Assembly (NCBI GenBank): GCA_021838945.1 | Contig: JAKCCH010000012.1 | Location: 1 to 51,922 of the forward strand | DNA length: 51,922 nt | From: Actinomycetes bacterium | GTDB taxonomy: Bacteria; Actinomycetota; Acidimicrobiia; Acidimicrobiales; Bog-793 | Reading direction: 5' to 3' | Shown here: positions 23,416 to 31,431 of the stretch, in pieces | Numbering within the stretch: position 1 is the first letter of the stretch | Layout of the letters: every line of letters begins with the position of its first letter | Position numbers and translations under genes: made by a program | Notes under the pieces: model-generated | Database searches by the model: none | Told to the model about the DNA's origin: nothing | The model's input: only the letters and a program-made list of their open reading frames with translations

Positions 23416-23865
23416 TCACTCTTCTTCGGGGAGATCGCGCTTGTCGCGGGCCTCCCGGGTCGAGAAGGCGAGCACCCAGTCGGGAGCCGACTCCCCGTCG
23501 ATGGTCAGGCGCCACGTGAACCTGGTGCCCGGCGGTAGGGGCAGGGGGCCGAAGTTGACGGCCAGCGCGACGTCGATGGGACTTCCCTCGGGCACCGTGC
23601 CGGGTCGACCCACCTCGAAGTCGCCGCGTACCTCCATCGGCTTCGGTCCGTCGGGCGTCTCGACGAGCACGGGCTGGCCGTCCTCGTCCACGAGGTACAG
23701 CTCCCAGTGATGAGGAGATCCCGCCTCGGTCCAGTCGACGTCGATCTTGAGCGCCACTGCAGACGGCATCGGGTCCGGGCCGACGAGGCTCCAGCCACCG
23801 CCCAGGATGTAGAGCTTTCCGTCGGCGACCTGGGCAGCGTCGCAGAGGAGCATCGTCACACGCAC
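23416..23865 (-). CDS. Conserved actinobacterial protein (DUF6941-like)
   Basis: 149 residues, beginning MRVTMLLCDAAQVADGKLYILGGGWSL and rich in beta strands (WELYLVDEDGQPV, FTWRLTIDGES). I recognise the pattern from small actinobacterial proteins of unknown function, probably DUF6941, but cannot confirm the family. The GTG at 23865 is chosen because homology begins there; GTG 23859 and ATG 23853 are alternatives. It is 7 nt upstream of the MaoC gene, in the same operon, and divergent from the methyltransferase gene (18-nt spacer). No catalytic motif is visible. Confidence 0.65.
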   Translation of the reverse strand: MRVTMLLCDAAQVADGKLYILGGGWSLVGPDPMPSAVALKIDVDWTEAGSPHHWELYLVDEDGQPVLVETPDGPKPMEVRGDFEVGRPGTVPEGSPIDVALAVNFGPLPLPPGTRFTWRLTIDGESAPDWVLAFSTREARDKRDLPEEE

Positions 23866-23883
23866 GGCGACAAGATATCGGCC

Positions 23884-24600
23884 GTGACCGAGCTCGGGCT
23901 CCGCAACGACGTCTACCGGCGACCGCTCGCGACGGCGCTCGAGCGCCTCGACCTCGGCGAGGGATGGCGGTGCGTCGATGTCGGCGCGGGAGGCGGCGAC
24001 GTGTCCGTGGCGCTCGCCCAGCTGACCGGGCGCGACGGACGCGTGTACGCGGTCGACTCGGACCCTTTCGCGCGAGACGAGACGGCGCAGGCTGCCGCCG
24101 CTGCCGGCGAGGCTCAGGTGATCGCCCTGACCCAGGCGGCAGAGGACCTCGTGTTGCCCGAGCGCGTCGAGGTGGCGTACTGCCGCTTCTTGCTGATGCA
24201 CGTCATCGACCCCCTGCGAGTGCTCCGCCGGATGGTCGCCGTCGTGACCGAAGGCGGCTTCGTGGTCGCTCAGGAGCCGATCACCTCGGCTGGGCGCGTC
24301 GCTGGGACGCCCCTCTCGATGCCGGATGCCCGCAACCCCGACGTCGGGGCGGTCCTGCCCGCGCTTGTCAGGGATGCCGGCCTCGAGCTCGTCGACGCCT
24401 GGGCGGAGGCACCGGCAGGAGCCGGCCCGGGACCAGTGGCGGACTACCTCGAAAGCCTCACGGAGGTGGACCCCGGCGACGACCCGATCGTGCTTCCTCC
24501 GCTCGTGACGGTGATCGGGCGCCGCTCGGCCGAACGGGCACCGTCCGCAGACCCGTCAGTAACCTCTGCCGATGGCCCCGAACCCTTCCGGCACCGTTGA
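23884..24600 (+). CDS. Class I SAM-dependent methyltransferase
   Basis: 238 residues. The SAM-binding motif I is WRCVDVGAGGGDVSVAL, followed by the acidic loop YAVDSD and a VEVAYCRFLLMHVIDP motif similar to motif III/IV. The substrate is unknown. GTG 23884 gives the N-terminus MTELGLRNDVYRRPL; upstream in-frame sequence overlaps the divergent gene. The last 29 nt overlap mcd in a different frame, so the two are co-transcribed. The C-terminal tail (after TVIGRRSAERAP) is unconserved-looking. Confidence 0.78.
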   Translation: MTELGLRNDVYRRPLATALERLDLGEGWRCVDVGAGGGDVSVALAQLTGRDGRVYAVDSDPFARDETAQAAAAAGEAQVIALTQAAEDLVLPERVEVAYCRFLLMHVIDPLRVLRRMVAVVTEGGFVVAQEPITSAGRVAGTPLSMPDARNPDVGAVLPALVRDAGLELVDAWAEAPAGAGPGPVADYLESLTEVDPGDDPIVLPPLVTVIGRRSAERAPSADPSVTSADGPEPFRHR

Positions 24601-26236
24601 TCAGGCTGCGCTCGCCGACCTCGCGCCGGCGAAGGCGGCTCTCGATCTCGCATCCGATCTCGTAGCCGGGACGGCGCGCCGGCTCGCCAGGATCAGCGAC
24701 GGCGGCAAGCTCCTCGACGACCACCAAGTCCTCGCTTACGACCTCGCCCACGCCACGGCGGGCATCGAGACCGCCCGAGCCGCCCTGCGCTACGGGGCGC
24801 AGGGCGAGACGGAGGCCCGGCTCGCGGCCATCTTCGTCGCCGACGTCGTGGCGGACATCGTCGCCCGCACCGTCGGGCGCGAGCGCGACTGGGGAGCCGA
24901 GCCCGGTTGGCACGAGGAGGCGTCCTCGTGGTTGTCGCTCGCCCGTTCGCCCGGCGCCGTGGCCTCGGTGGCCGAGACTCCGGGGCCGCTCCACCTCGAC
25001 CCCGACTTCGAGCTCGTGCGCGAGACGTTCCGGCGCTTCGCCGAGGACCAGATCGCGCCGAGGGCCGAGCACATCCACCGCGAGAACGACGACATCCCCG
25101 AGGACATCATCGAGGGGCTCGCTGACATGGGAGGCTTCGGGCTGTCCGTTCCGGAGGAATACGGCGGCTTCGCCTCGGGCGGCGAGCACGACTACCTCGG
25201 CATGGTCGTGGCCACCGAGGAGCTGTCGCGCGGCTCGCTCGGGGCGGGCGGTGCTCTCATCACCCGCCCGGAGATCCTGACGCGAGCCATCGTGAACGGA
25301 GGGACCGAAGAGCAGCGCCGGCGCCTGCTGCCCCGCATCGCCTCCGCCGAGCTCATGGTGGCGGTCGCTGTCACCGAGCCGGATTTCGGCTCCGACGTCG
25401 CCAACCTCACCGTGACTGCCTCGCCGGCTGACGGCGACGGGTACGTCGTGAACGGGGTGAAGACATGGTGCACCTTTGCCGCGCGTGCCGACGTCCTGAT
25501 GCTCCTCGCCCGCACCGACCCGGACCGATCCAAGGGCCACCGCGGCCTTTCTCTCTTCGTCGTCCCGAAACCCCGGTCCGACTCGCGCGGCTTCGTGCTC
25601 GTCCAGGACGACTCCACCGAGGGGCGCCCGGGCGCCCTCGGCCCCGGCAAGCTCGAGGGCCGCCCGATCGACACGCTCGGCTACCGCGGGATGCACTCCT
25701 ACGAGCTCGCCTTCGACAACTGGTGGGTCGCCGAAGAGAACCTGATCGGGGGCGAGGAGGGGAAGGGGAAGGGTTTCTACCTGCAGATGGCGGGGTTCGA
25801 GAACGGGCGCCTTCAGACTGCAGCACGGGCCCTCGGAGTCATGCAGGCCGCCTACGAGGCTGCCCTGTCGTACGCGCGGGCGCGGCGTGTGTTCGGCCAC
25901 CCGATCATCGACTACCAGCTGACACGGGCGAAGCTCGGCCGGATGGCGTCGATGATCCAGGCGAGCCGCCAGTTCGCCTACGAGGTCGGCTCGATGATGG
26001 CCCGGGGAGAAGGCTCGATGGAGGCCTCGATGGTGAAGGCGTACGTCTGCAGGGCGGCCGAGTGGGTCTCACGCGAGGCGATGCAGATCCACGGCGGAAT
26101 GGGGTACGCCGAGGAATTCCCAGTGAGTCGGCTCTTCGTCGACGCCCGGGTCCTCTCGATCTTCGAGGGGGCGGACGAGACCCTGTGCCTCAAGGTGATC
26201 GCACGCCGGCTGGTCGAGCAGGCTCTGGACACCTGA
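24572..26236 (+). CDS. mcd: (2S)-methylsuccinyl-CoA dehydrogenase
   Basis: 554 residues, longer than ordinary acyl-CoA dehydrogenases (about 380) because of a 140-residue N-terminal extension (LAPAKAALDLASDLVAGTARR, KLLDDHQVLAYDLAHA) that is characteristic of Mcd. The flavoprotein core follows: VAVTEPDFGSDVANL for FAD/substrate binding, QIHGGMGYAEEFPVSR, and the catalytic Glu532 in SIFEGADE. Mcd oxidises (2S)-methylsuccinyl-CoA to mesaconyl-CoA and passes electrons to ETF. Its product is the substrate of the MaoC hydratase encoded at 22899. ATG 24572 lies inside the methyltransferase gene. It converges on the VOC gene after 16 nt. Confidence 0.9.
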   Translation: MAPNPSGTVDQAALADLAPAKAALDLASDLVAGTARRLARISDGGKLLDDHQVLAYDLAHATAGIETARAALRYGAQGETEARLAAIFVADVVADIVARTVGRERDWGAEPGWHEEASSWLSLARSPGAVASVAETPGPLHLDPDFELVRETFRRFAEDQIAPRAEHIHRENDDIPEDIIEGLADMGGFGLSVPEEYGGFASGGEHDYLGMVVATEELSRGSLGAGGALITRPEILTRAIVNGGTEEQRRRLLPRIASAELMVAVAVTEPDFGSDVANLTVTASPADGDGYVVNGVKTWCTFAARADVLMLLARTDPDRSKGHRGLSLFVVPKPRSDSRGFVLVQDDSTEGRPGALGPGKLEGRPIDTLGYRGMHSYELAFDNWWVAEENLIGGEEGKGKGFYLQMAGFENGRLQTAARALGVMQAAYEAALSYARARRVFGHPIIDYQLTRAKLGRMASMIQASRQFAYEVGSMMARGEGSMEASMVKAYVCRAAEWVSREAMQIHGGMGYAEEFPVSRLFVDARVLSIFEGADETLCLKVIARRLVEQALDT

Positions 26237-26252
26237 ATCCGGGCCGAGGGTT

Positions 26253-26693
26253 TCACGGCGAGACGCAGAACTCGTTTCCCTCGGGATCCGCCAGCGTCAC
26301 CCACCTGTGCGGCCCCTGCGTGCCCTCGTGGAGAAACGTGGCCCCGGACTCCCTCAACCGGTCGACCACCTCGGTCAAGTCGTCTTCGCCGATCCGGAGA
26401 TCTAGGTGGACCCGGTTCTTCGACGTCTTCGGTTCCGGAACGAGTTGGAAGAGGAGTCTCGGGGCCGCCTCGAGTCCATCGGGGTGCCTGATCGCGGCTC
26501 CCTCCTTCCACACGAGCTCACCGCGATGGCGCGTCGTGTCATCCTCGGTCGCATAGCCCTCGGCGATCATCCTCTCGATGAAGGCTTCGTCGCTCGGCTC
26601 CACCTCCCAGCCGAGCGCGGTCGCCCACCAATCCGCCATCTCGTGCGGCCGAGCCGAGTCGACGGTGACCTGGAACGTGTAAGACATTCGCAT
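26253..26693 (-). CDS. VOC-family (glyoxalase-like) protein
   Basis: 146 residues. Two beta-alpha-beta-beta-beta modules are visible, with TFQVTVDSARPHEMADWWATALGW at the start of the first and RVHLDLRIGEDDL / WVTLADPEGNEFCV in the second. The final PEGNEFCV is the usual VOC metal-site strand, with Glu. The role is unknown; such proteins include lyases and drug-binding proteins. ATG 26693 or 26687 could start it. It lies 9 nt after the cyclase-like gene on the same strand. Confidence 0.8.
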   Translation of the reverse strand: MRMSYTFQVTVDSARPHEMADWWATALGWEVEPSDEAFIERMIAEGYATEDDTTRHRGELVWKEGAAIRHPDGLEAAPRLLFQLVPEPKTSKNRVHLDLRIGEDDLTEVVDRLRESGATFLHEGTQGPHRWVTLADPEGNEFCVSP

Positions 26694-26702
26694 ACTCGAC
26701 GT

Positions 26703-27680
26703 TCAGGGTCTCCTAGAGCGGTCCCACCAGGTGAGCACGCGCATGGCCCGCAGCGTCACCCACCGCGACTGCTCCCCTGCTCTCTCGTCCATGTCGAACC
26801 ACGTCCGCCCCGGCAGGCTCCGGTCGAGAAGCCAGGTCCCGTCCTCGCGCTGCTTCGAGCGGACGTGGTCCACCGCTTCCTCGAGCCTCGGGTCCGGCGC
26901 TGTGCCCGTGAGGCCGGCCTCATCGCGGAAGTAGGTCAAGGCGCGGAGGACGTCGTAGTACCAGCGGGTCGGGTACAGGAGCTGCAGGAACAGCTCGTCC
27001 GCCGGTTCTCCTGTGCTGAGGCGCCGGAACAGGTGGCGCTCGAGGAGATACTCCTCGCCGCTCCGACGTGCCGCCCGGGACCCGGGCGTGCCACCGGTGG
27101 CTCGCTCGTACTCGAGCAGGCCTTCGAGGACGCTGATCGTGGAGGCGAACGACGACCGAGTCGAGCCGTTCGCCCTCTCGCAGTTCCAACCGCCGTCGTC
27201 GAGTCGCTCACCGACCAGCCTGTCGACGATCTTCGACACGTCGACTCCGAAGTACGCGCCCTCGGCGACCGTCCGGCCGTTGATGCACTCCTCGACTTCA
27301 CCCTCCCAGTAGGGCTCGCCGTCATGTTCCCAACGGGCGTTGGCTCCGATCAGCTCGACTGCTCGCTTGGCTCGCTCAGTGGAAGGATCGAGGCCGAAGT
27401 CACGAAGCTGTGCCAGCGCGTACATCGTGGCGGTCCAGGGCTGTCCGACCGCGTCCCACTCGCTCGTCGTGAAGTCCTGCGGGAAGCACGCGCCGCCCGC
27501 CCAGCGCCCGTCATCGTCCTCATGAGCGAGCAACCGGGCGCCCCAGCCCTCCGTCTCGACCTTCGCCCGCTCCGTACTCCATTCGGGCTCCGGCGCGTCG
27601 AGCAGGTCGCGCATCACCTGCCAGCGGATCGAAGGGTCGGAGTCGAGGAGCCAGGCGATCGGCCTGTCGGACACAGCCAT
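26703..27680 (-). CDS. Squalene-cyclase/prenyltransferase-fold protein of unknown role
   Basis: 325 residues of repeated alpha-alpha hairpins, typical of the terpene cyclase/prenyltransferase barrel: DDDGRWAGG, GLDPSTERAKRAVELI, RLDDGGWNCERANG, KQREDGTWLLDR resemble QW-like repeats. There is no DxDD or other cyclase acid motif, so catalysis is doubtful. The N-terminus MAVSDRPIAWLLDSDPSIRWQVMRDLL is conserved in actinobacterial proteins of this kind. ATG 27680 is chosen; GTG 27698 is an alternative. It is probably co-transcribed with the VOC gene. Confidence 0.75.
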   Translation of the reverse strand: MAVSDRPIAWLLDSDPSIRWQVMRDLLDAPEPEWSTERAKVETEGWGARLLAHEDDDGRWAGGACFPQDFTTSEWDAVGQPWTATMYALAQLRDFGLDPSTERAKRAVELIGANARWEHDGEPYWEGEVEECINGRTVAEGAYFGVDVSKIVDRLVGERLDDGGWNCERANGSTRSSFASTISVLEGLLEYERATGGTPGSRAARRSGEEYLLERHLFRRLSTGEPADELFLQLLYPTRWYYDVLRALTYFRDEAGLTGTAPDPRLEEAVDHVRSKQREDGTWLLDRSLPGRTWFDMDERAGEQSRWVTLRAMRVLTWWDRSRRP

Positions 27681-27804
27681 GAACGCGACGGTACTCACCC
27701 GCTGTCGCCCGCGCCGTGGCCTTTGGGTCGGCGCGACACCCTGAACGCGCCGGCACCCGCCGGACAGACCCGGCGGGCGCCGCAGACGACGAGAGACGTG
27801 ACCG

Positions 27805-28050
27805 TCAGATGGTCTGGCGGTCCTGCACGACCCGCTCGGCCGAACCATCCGGCCGCTGGATGTAGGTGTCCTGGCGGCGCATGCGCCTCGGCATCTCGAA
27901 GATCAGCCCGACGATGAAGCCGACGGCGCCGACGATCATCAAGATGATGCCGATCGTCCCCCAGTTCGCGTGCTGATTCGGGGCGTATACGGCGAAACGG
28001 AGAATCGCTCCGACCGCGATGAGGAGAAGCCCAACTCCGACTCCAGCCAT
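27805..28050 (-). CDS. Small two-helix membrane protein (DUF6458-like)
   Basis: 81 residues. Two membrane segments, GVGVGLLLIAVGAILRFAVY and IGIILMIVGAVGFIVGLIFE, are followed by an arginine-rich tail (MPRRMRRQDTYIQRPDGSAERVV). The layout matches the small actinobacterial proteins annotated DUF6458. ATG 28050 has AGGAGG upstream at slightly long spacing. The function is unknown. It is 124 nt from the next gene on either strand. Confidence 0.75.
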   Translation of the reverse strand: MAGVGVGLLLIAVGAILRFAVYAPNQHANWGTIGIILMIVGAVGFIVGLIFEMPRRMRRQDTYIQRPDGSAERVVQDRQTI

Positions 28051-28230
28051 TGTGGTTCTGCCCTCCTGGCAAATCGACCCGTGGTCTCCGGGTGCCTTCC
28101 ACGAAGAGGAGTACCCCGGCAGCGGACCTGTCATTCAGGCTCTTTCACGCTCGACCTGCTCGACAGCTTGAACGCGAAGCGGCCCTCCTTCGGTCCTCTC
28201 GGGCCGGCGGACGGCCGCCGTCGAATGTTG

Positions 28231-28260
28231 CCGGGTGGCTGAGGGGGGAGAGCCACCCGG
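28231..28260 (-). terminator. Perfect 10-bp hairpin downstream of the mcl-SRPBCC genes
   Basis: CCGGGTGGCT / AGCCACCCGG form a perfect 10-bp stem around a 10-nt loop, 121 nt past the stop of the SRPBCC gene. It would end transcripts coming from mcl. No U-tract follows. The remainder of 28051-28380 shows no gene. Confidence 0.6.
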
Positions 28261-28380
28261 CGGATCAGGCGATCAGCTGAGGATCGGCCTGTCTTGCGTC
28301 GGACTCTAGAGAAGGACCGACCTGGGCAACAGGGCCGAAAGTCACAAGCGACCGGCGGGCTGCACCAGTCGCGAGAGGCC

Positions 28381-28827
28381 TCAGCCGAGGCTCTTCGCGT
28401 ACTGCTCGAGCCGGTTGAGCTCGTCCTCGTAGATCTTGCGCAAGGCCATCGGGGCGAACAGCTTCTCGAAGAAGCCGCCGACGCCCCCGGCGCCGTCCCA
28501 GGACGTCTCGATCCGCACCCTGCTCTGAGCGCCGGCCGGGATGACGGTGAAGGTGGTGGCGAGGGAGGAGTTGGCGTCCGTCTCCCGCAGGACACGTCCC
28601 GGCTCGGGCTCGGACACGGCCATCCGGTACGAGCGGGTACGGCCTCCCGCTGTCACCGAGTACGTGATGACGGTTCCGGCACCGACACCCCCCTCTTCGA
28701 CGGTGAAGTCGGAGAAGTTGCCGGGCAGGAAGTTGGCGTGGTGATCACGCATGTCTGCGAGGCACCGGTAGACCGTCTCCGACGGCGCATCGACGAGCCG
28801 TTCGGCGGCGACGTTGACCTTGGACAT
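28381..28827 (-). CDS. SRPBCC (START/Bet v1-like) family protein
   Basis: 148 residues, opening MSKVNVAAERLVDAPSETVYRCL, the standard beta1-alpha1 start of polyketide-cyclase/Bet v1-like lipid-binding proteins, and closing with a long amphipathic helix (LFAPMALRKIYEDELNRLEQYAK). The ligand is unknown. It starts 14 nt after the mcl stop, so is co-transcribed with it. A direct role in the ethylmalonyl-CoA pathway is not known. Confidence 0.82.
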   Translation of the reverse strand: MSKVNVAAERLVDAPSETVYRCLADMRDHHANFLPGNFSDFTVEEGGVGAGTVITYSVTAGGRTRSYRMAVSEPEPGRVLRETDANSSLATTFTVIPAGAQSRVRIETSWDGAGGVGGFFEKLFAPMALRKIYEDELNRLEQYAKSLG

Positions 28828-28841
28828 CTGCCGGAACCGGC

Positions 28842-29780
28842 TCAGGGCTCGGACCGCTCGAGGCCGGCGCGCTCGCCGCGGGTGACGAACTTGATCGCCA
28901 TCTTCCGGCTGGCCTCGTCGATCATCTCGTCGCCGAACATGACTGCACCCTTGCGCTCATTCTCCGTCGCCTCCTTGTAGGCGTCGAGGATCGCCCACGC
29001 GTGGTCGAACTGGTCCTGCGTCGGCGAGAAGATCTCGTTGAGGATCGTGACCTGATCGGGGTGGAGCGCCCACTTGCCGTCGTAGCCGAGCACCCGGGTC
29101 CGCTGGCAGAAGTCACGGAACGCGTCCGGCTCGCGCACCTTGAGAAACGGCCCGTCGATCACCTGCAACCCGTTCGCCCGCCCGGCCATGAGGATCTTCG
29201 AGAAGACGTAGTGGAAGTGGTCGCCGGGATACTCGGGGATCTGCACCCCGCCTGTCAGCACCGGCATCTCCATGGAGGCGGCGAAGTCGGCCGGCCCGAA
29301 GATGATCGCCTCCATCCGCGGCGAAGCGGCGCAGATCTCTTCCACGTTGATGAGTCCGCGCGTCGTCTCGATCTGCGCCTCGATCCCGATGTGGCCCTGA
29401 CCCAGACCGACGTTCTGCTCGATCTGGGTGAGGAGCAGGTCGAGCGCCACCACCTCGGCCGCGCTCTGCACCTTCGGGAGCATGACCTCGTCGAGCCGCT
29501 CGCCAGCGCTCGACACCACCTCGATCACGTCGCCGTACGTCCACTTCGTGTCCCAGGCGTTCACGCGCACGCACAGCACCCGGTCGTCCCAAGGCAGCTC
29601 ACGGACCGCTTTCGCCACCTTCTGCCGGGCCTCGACCTTCTCGAGCGGTGCGACGCTGTCCTCGAGGTCGAGGAAGGTCATGTCGGCCGGCACACTCGGC
29701 GCCTTCTCCAGGAACCGTTCGCTCGAGCCAGGGACCGAGAGGCAGCTTCGCCGAGGCATGGCGCGGGTTCGGGCGGACAT
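28842..29780 (-). CDS. mcl: Beta-methylmalyl-CoA / L-malyl-CoA lyase (HpcH/HpaI-CitE family)
   Basis: 312 residues. RRSCLSVPGSSERFLEKA, TFLDLEDSVAP, GIEAQIETTRGL (Glu138) and FGPADFAASM (Asp165) match the TIM-barrel CitE-like lyases; the acids sit at the Mg-binding positions. Very similar sequence in Streptomyces is encoded with mcd, mch and crotonyl-CoA reductase. Expected reactions: beta-methylmalyl-CoA to glyoxylate + propionyl-CoA, and glyoxylate + acetyl-CoA to malyl-CoA. ATG 29780 gives MSARTRAMPRRSCL; ATG 29759 is an alternative. The 113-nt gap upstream to the dienelactone hydrolase gene may hold its promoter, but none is clear. Confidence 0.85.
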   Translation of the reverse strand: MSARTRAMPRRSCLSVPGSSERFLEKAPSVPADMTFLDLEDSVAPLEKVEARQKVAKAVRELPWDDRVLCVRVNAWDTKWTYGDVIEVVSSAGERLDEVMLPKVQSAAEVVALDLLLTQIEQNVGLGQGHIGIEAQIETTRGLINVEEICAASPRMEAIIFGPADFAASMEMPVLTGGVQIPEYPGDHFHYVFSKILMAGRANGLQVIDGPFLKVREPDAFRDFCQRTRVLGYDGKWALHPDQVTILNEIFSPTQDQFDHAWAILDAYKEATENERKGAVMFGDEMIDEASRKMAIKFVTRGERAGLERSEP

Positions 29781-29893
29781 GGGTGGAATCTTCGCATCGG
29801 AGGGTCCGAAGGGGCCAAACGGTGCGGGCCGCCTGGGCCGTCGCGGGGCCTCGCCCGTCCGCCGAGCCGTTGCCCGCGGGCAGGGCGAAAGGC

Positions 29894-30577
29894 TCAGCCG
29901 AGACGCGAGCGAAAGAAGTCGATCGTCCGCTGCCAGGCGACGGCGGAGGCCTCCTCCGCGTACACCTCGGGTCGCGTGTCGTTGAAGAAGGCGTGCTCGG
30001 TCCCCGGGTAGATGTGGAGGGTCACGTCGGAGTTGCCGGACTCGTGCAACTGCCGCTCGAGCTCGTGCACGACCTCCGCATTCGCCCAGTCGTCCTTCTC
30101 GGCATAGTGACCGAGGACTGCGCCTGTGATGGAGGCGTAGTCGGGCTGCACGCCCGGCCACGGGACCGCTCCGTAGAACGGGACGACGGCTCTCACGGCG
30201 TCGTTGCGCTGAGCAGCGAGCACGAGAGCGAGCCCACCTCCCATGCAGAAGCCGACCACGCCGACACCGTCACCGTCACTCCGCTCGTCGACTGCGTCGA
30301 CAGCGCCCGACATGTCCTTCGCCGCCTGCTCCAACTGCATCGCCATCATCTCCTTGCCCGCCTCGTCGGGCTCGGCGGTCTTCTTGCCGTGATAGAGATC
30401 TGGCGCAAGAGCGACAAAGCCGGCTCCGGCGAAGCGCTCGCAGACATCCTTGATGTGGTCCACCAGCCCCCACCACTCCTGGATCACCACGACACCAGGT
30501 CCAGATCCACTGCTCGGGGTAGCGAGGTAGCCCTCGCCGGTGGAGCCGTTGCTCGGGAACTCGATCATCTCACCCAT
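29894..30577 (-). CDS. Dienelactone hydrolase family protein
   Basis: 227 residues. The triad is Cys111 (GFCMGGG), Asp162 (AEKDDW) and His195 (GTEHAFF), and Glu34 (QEWWGL) is the acid that activates the Cys in true dienelactone hydrolases. The family hydrolyses dienelactone in chlorocatechol breakdown, but many members act on other esters and lactones. No aromatic pathway genes are near, so the substrate is open. Start ATG 30577. It follows the fumC-partner gene by 57 nt on the same strand. Confidence 0.88.
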   Translation of the reverse strand: MGEMIEFPSNGSTGEGYLATPSSGSGPGVVVIQEWWGLVDHIKDVCERFAGAGFVALAPDLYHGKKTAEPDEAGKEMMAMQLEQAAKDMSGAVDAVDERSDGDGVGVVGFCMGGGLALVLAAQRNDAVRAVVPFYGAVPWPGVQPDYASITGAVLGHYAEKDDWANAEVVHELERQLHESGNSDVTLHIYPGTEHAFFNDTRPEVYAEEASAVAWQRTIDFFRSRLG

Positions 30578-30634
30578 GGCGCTGCACGCTATCTGTGCCC
30601 ATCGCCTGGTGATACGCGCCGGGGCGCAGGATCA

Positions 30635-31429
30635 CTACGCGAAACGGTGCACCAGCTCCATTCCGGGCGGGCACGCCACGCGGGCGAGTACCGGCTCGAT
30701 CTCTCCCTGACCGCTCTCGTCGACAGCCCACGCGAACAGATCGGGCTCGAGCAGCTCGAGATCTTCTCCCGTGAGCTCTGCTGCGAAGTCGGCCAACCCC
30801 TGCGGCAGCACGACCCCCGTGCCGAGGAGAGCCCACACCGGCACGCCCATCTCCACCGCCATCTCGACAGCGGCACCGCTGGCCGGCTCGACGAGCAGAC
30901 CCGAGACCGAGGCAAGGCAGGGTTCGACGAGCAGCGCCGACGCACCTTCGAGCGCCCGTTCCGCCTCCCCGCCCTCCCAGCTCGTGAGGTCGTCGACGAC
31001 CGTGCCGAGCTCGCGCGTGGCGTGACGCAGCCATGAGTAGTCGGCGACGAGTCGCAGGTGGTAGGTCCCACGGCGTGCGAGCGCCTGCCGGACCAGGTCG
31101 ACCGGAGCCGTCGCCACGAGAACGTCCGAGGAGGTGAACGACGCTCGAAGCGCGTCCGCCACGCGATCGGGCACGGTGTCGGACATCAATGTCGCCGTCA
31201 CGGTCTGCGCCGTCTCGTAGGGATCGCCGGAAGGAAGCATGTGGGCGCACACCCACCACAACGGGCCACAACCCGGGTGACGCTCGACGAGGCGCCGGCT
31301 GGCGGTGAGCACGGCGGCGGGATCCGCGGCGCCGAGCTCGCCGAGTGTCCACGCCGCCTCGGTCGCGATGGTCGTGGCGGACTCACCCTCGGCACGCGCG
31401 ATCCAGCGGAGGCGCTCGATCGGGTGCAC
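30635..31429 (-). CDS. Conserved protein with eIF2B-like fold, coupled to fumC
   Basis: 264 residues, beginning MHPIERLRWIARAEGESATTIATEAAWTLGEL. The central HPGCGPLWWVCAHML and the C-terminal Rossmann-like half (ALLVEPCLASVSGLLVEPASG, then GVPVWALLGTGVVLP) recall the eIF2B/5-methylthioribose-1-phosphate isomerase superfamily, but the catalytic Cys/Asp pair is not evident. I do not know its function. GTG 31429 lies 2 nt after the fumC stop, so the two are translated as a unit. Proteins of this kind appear in other actinobacteria. Confidence 0.65.
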   Translation of the reverse strand: MHPIERLRWIARAEGESATTIATEAAWTLGELGAADPAAVLTASRRLVERHPGCGPLWWVCAHMLPSGDPYETAQTVTATLMSDTVPDRVADALRASFTSSDVLVATAPVDLVRQALARRGTYHLRLVADYSWLRHATRELGTVVDDLTSWEGGEAERALEGASALLVEPCLASVSGLLVEPASGAAVEMAVEMGVPVWALLGTGVVLPQGLADFAAELTGEDLELLEPDLFAWAVDESGQGEIEPVLARVACPPGMELVHRFA

Positions 31430-31431
31430 GG

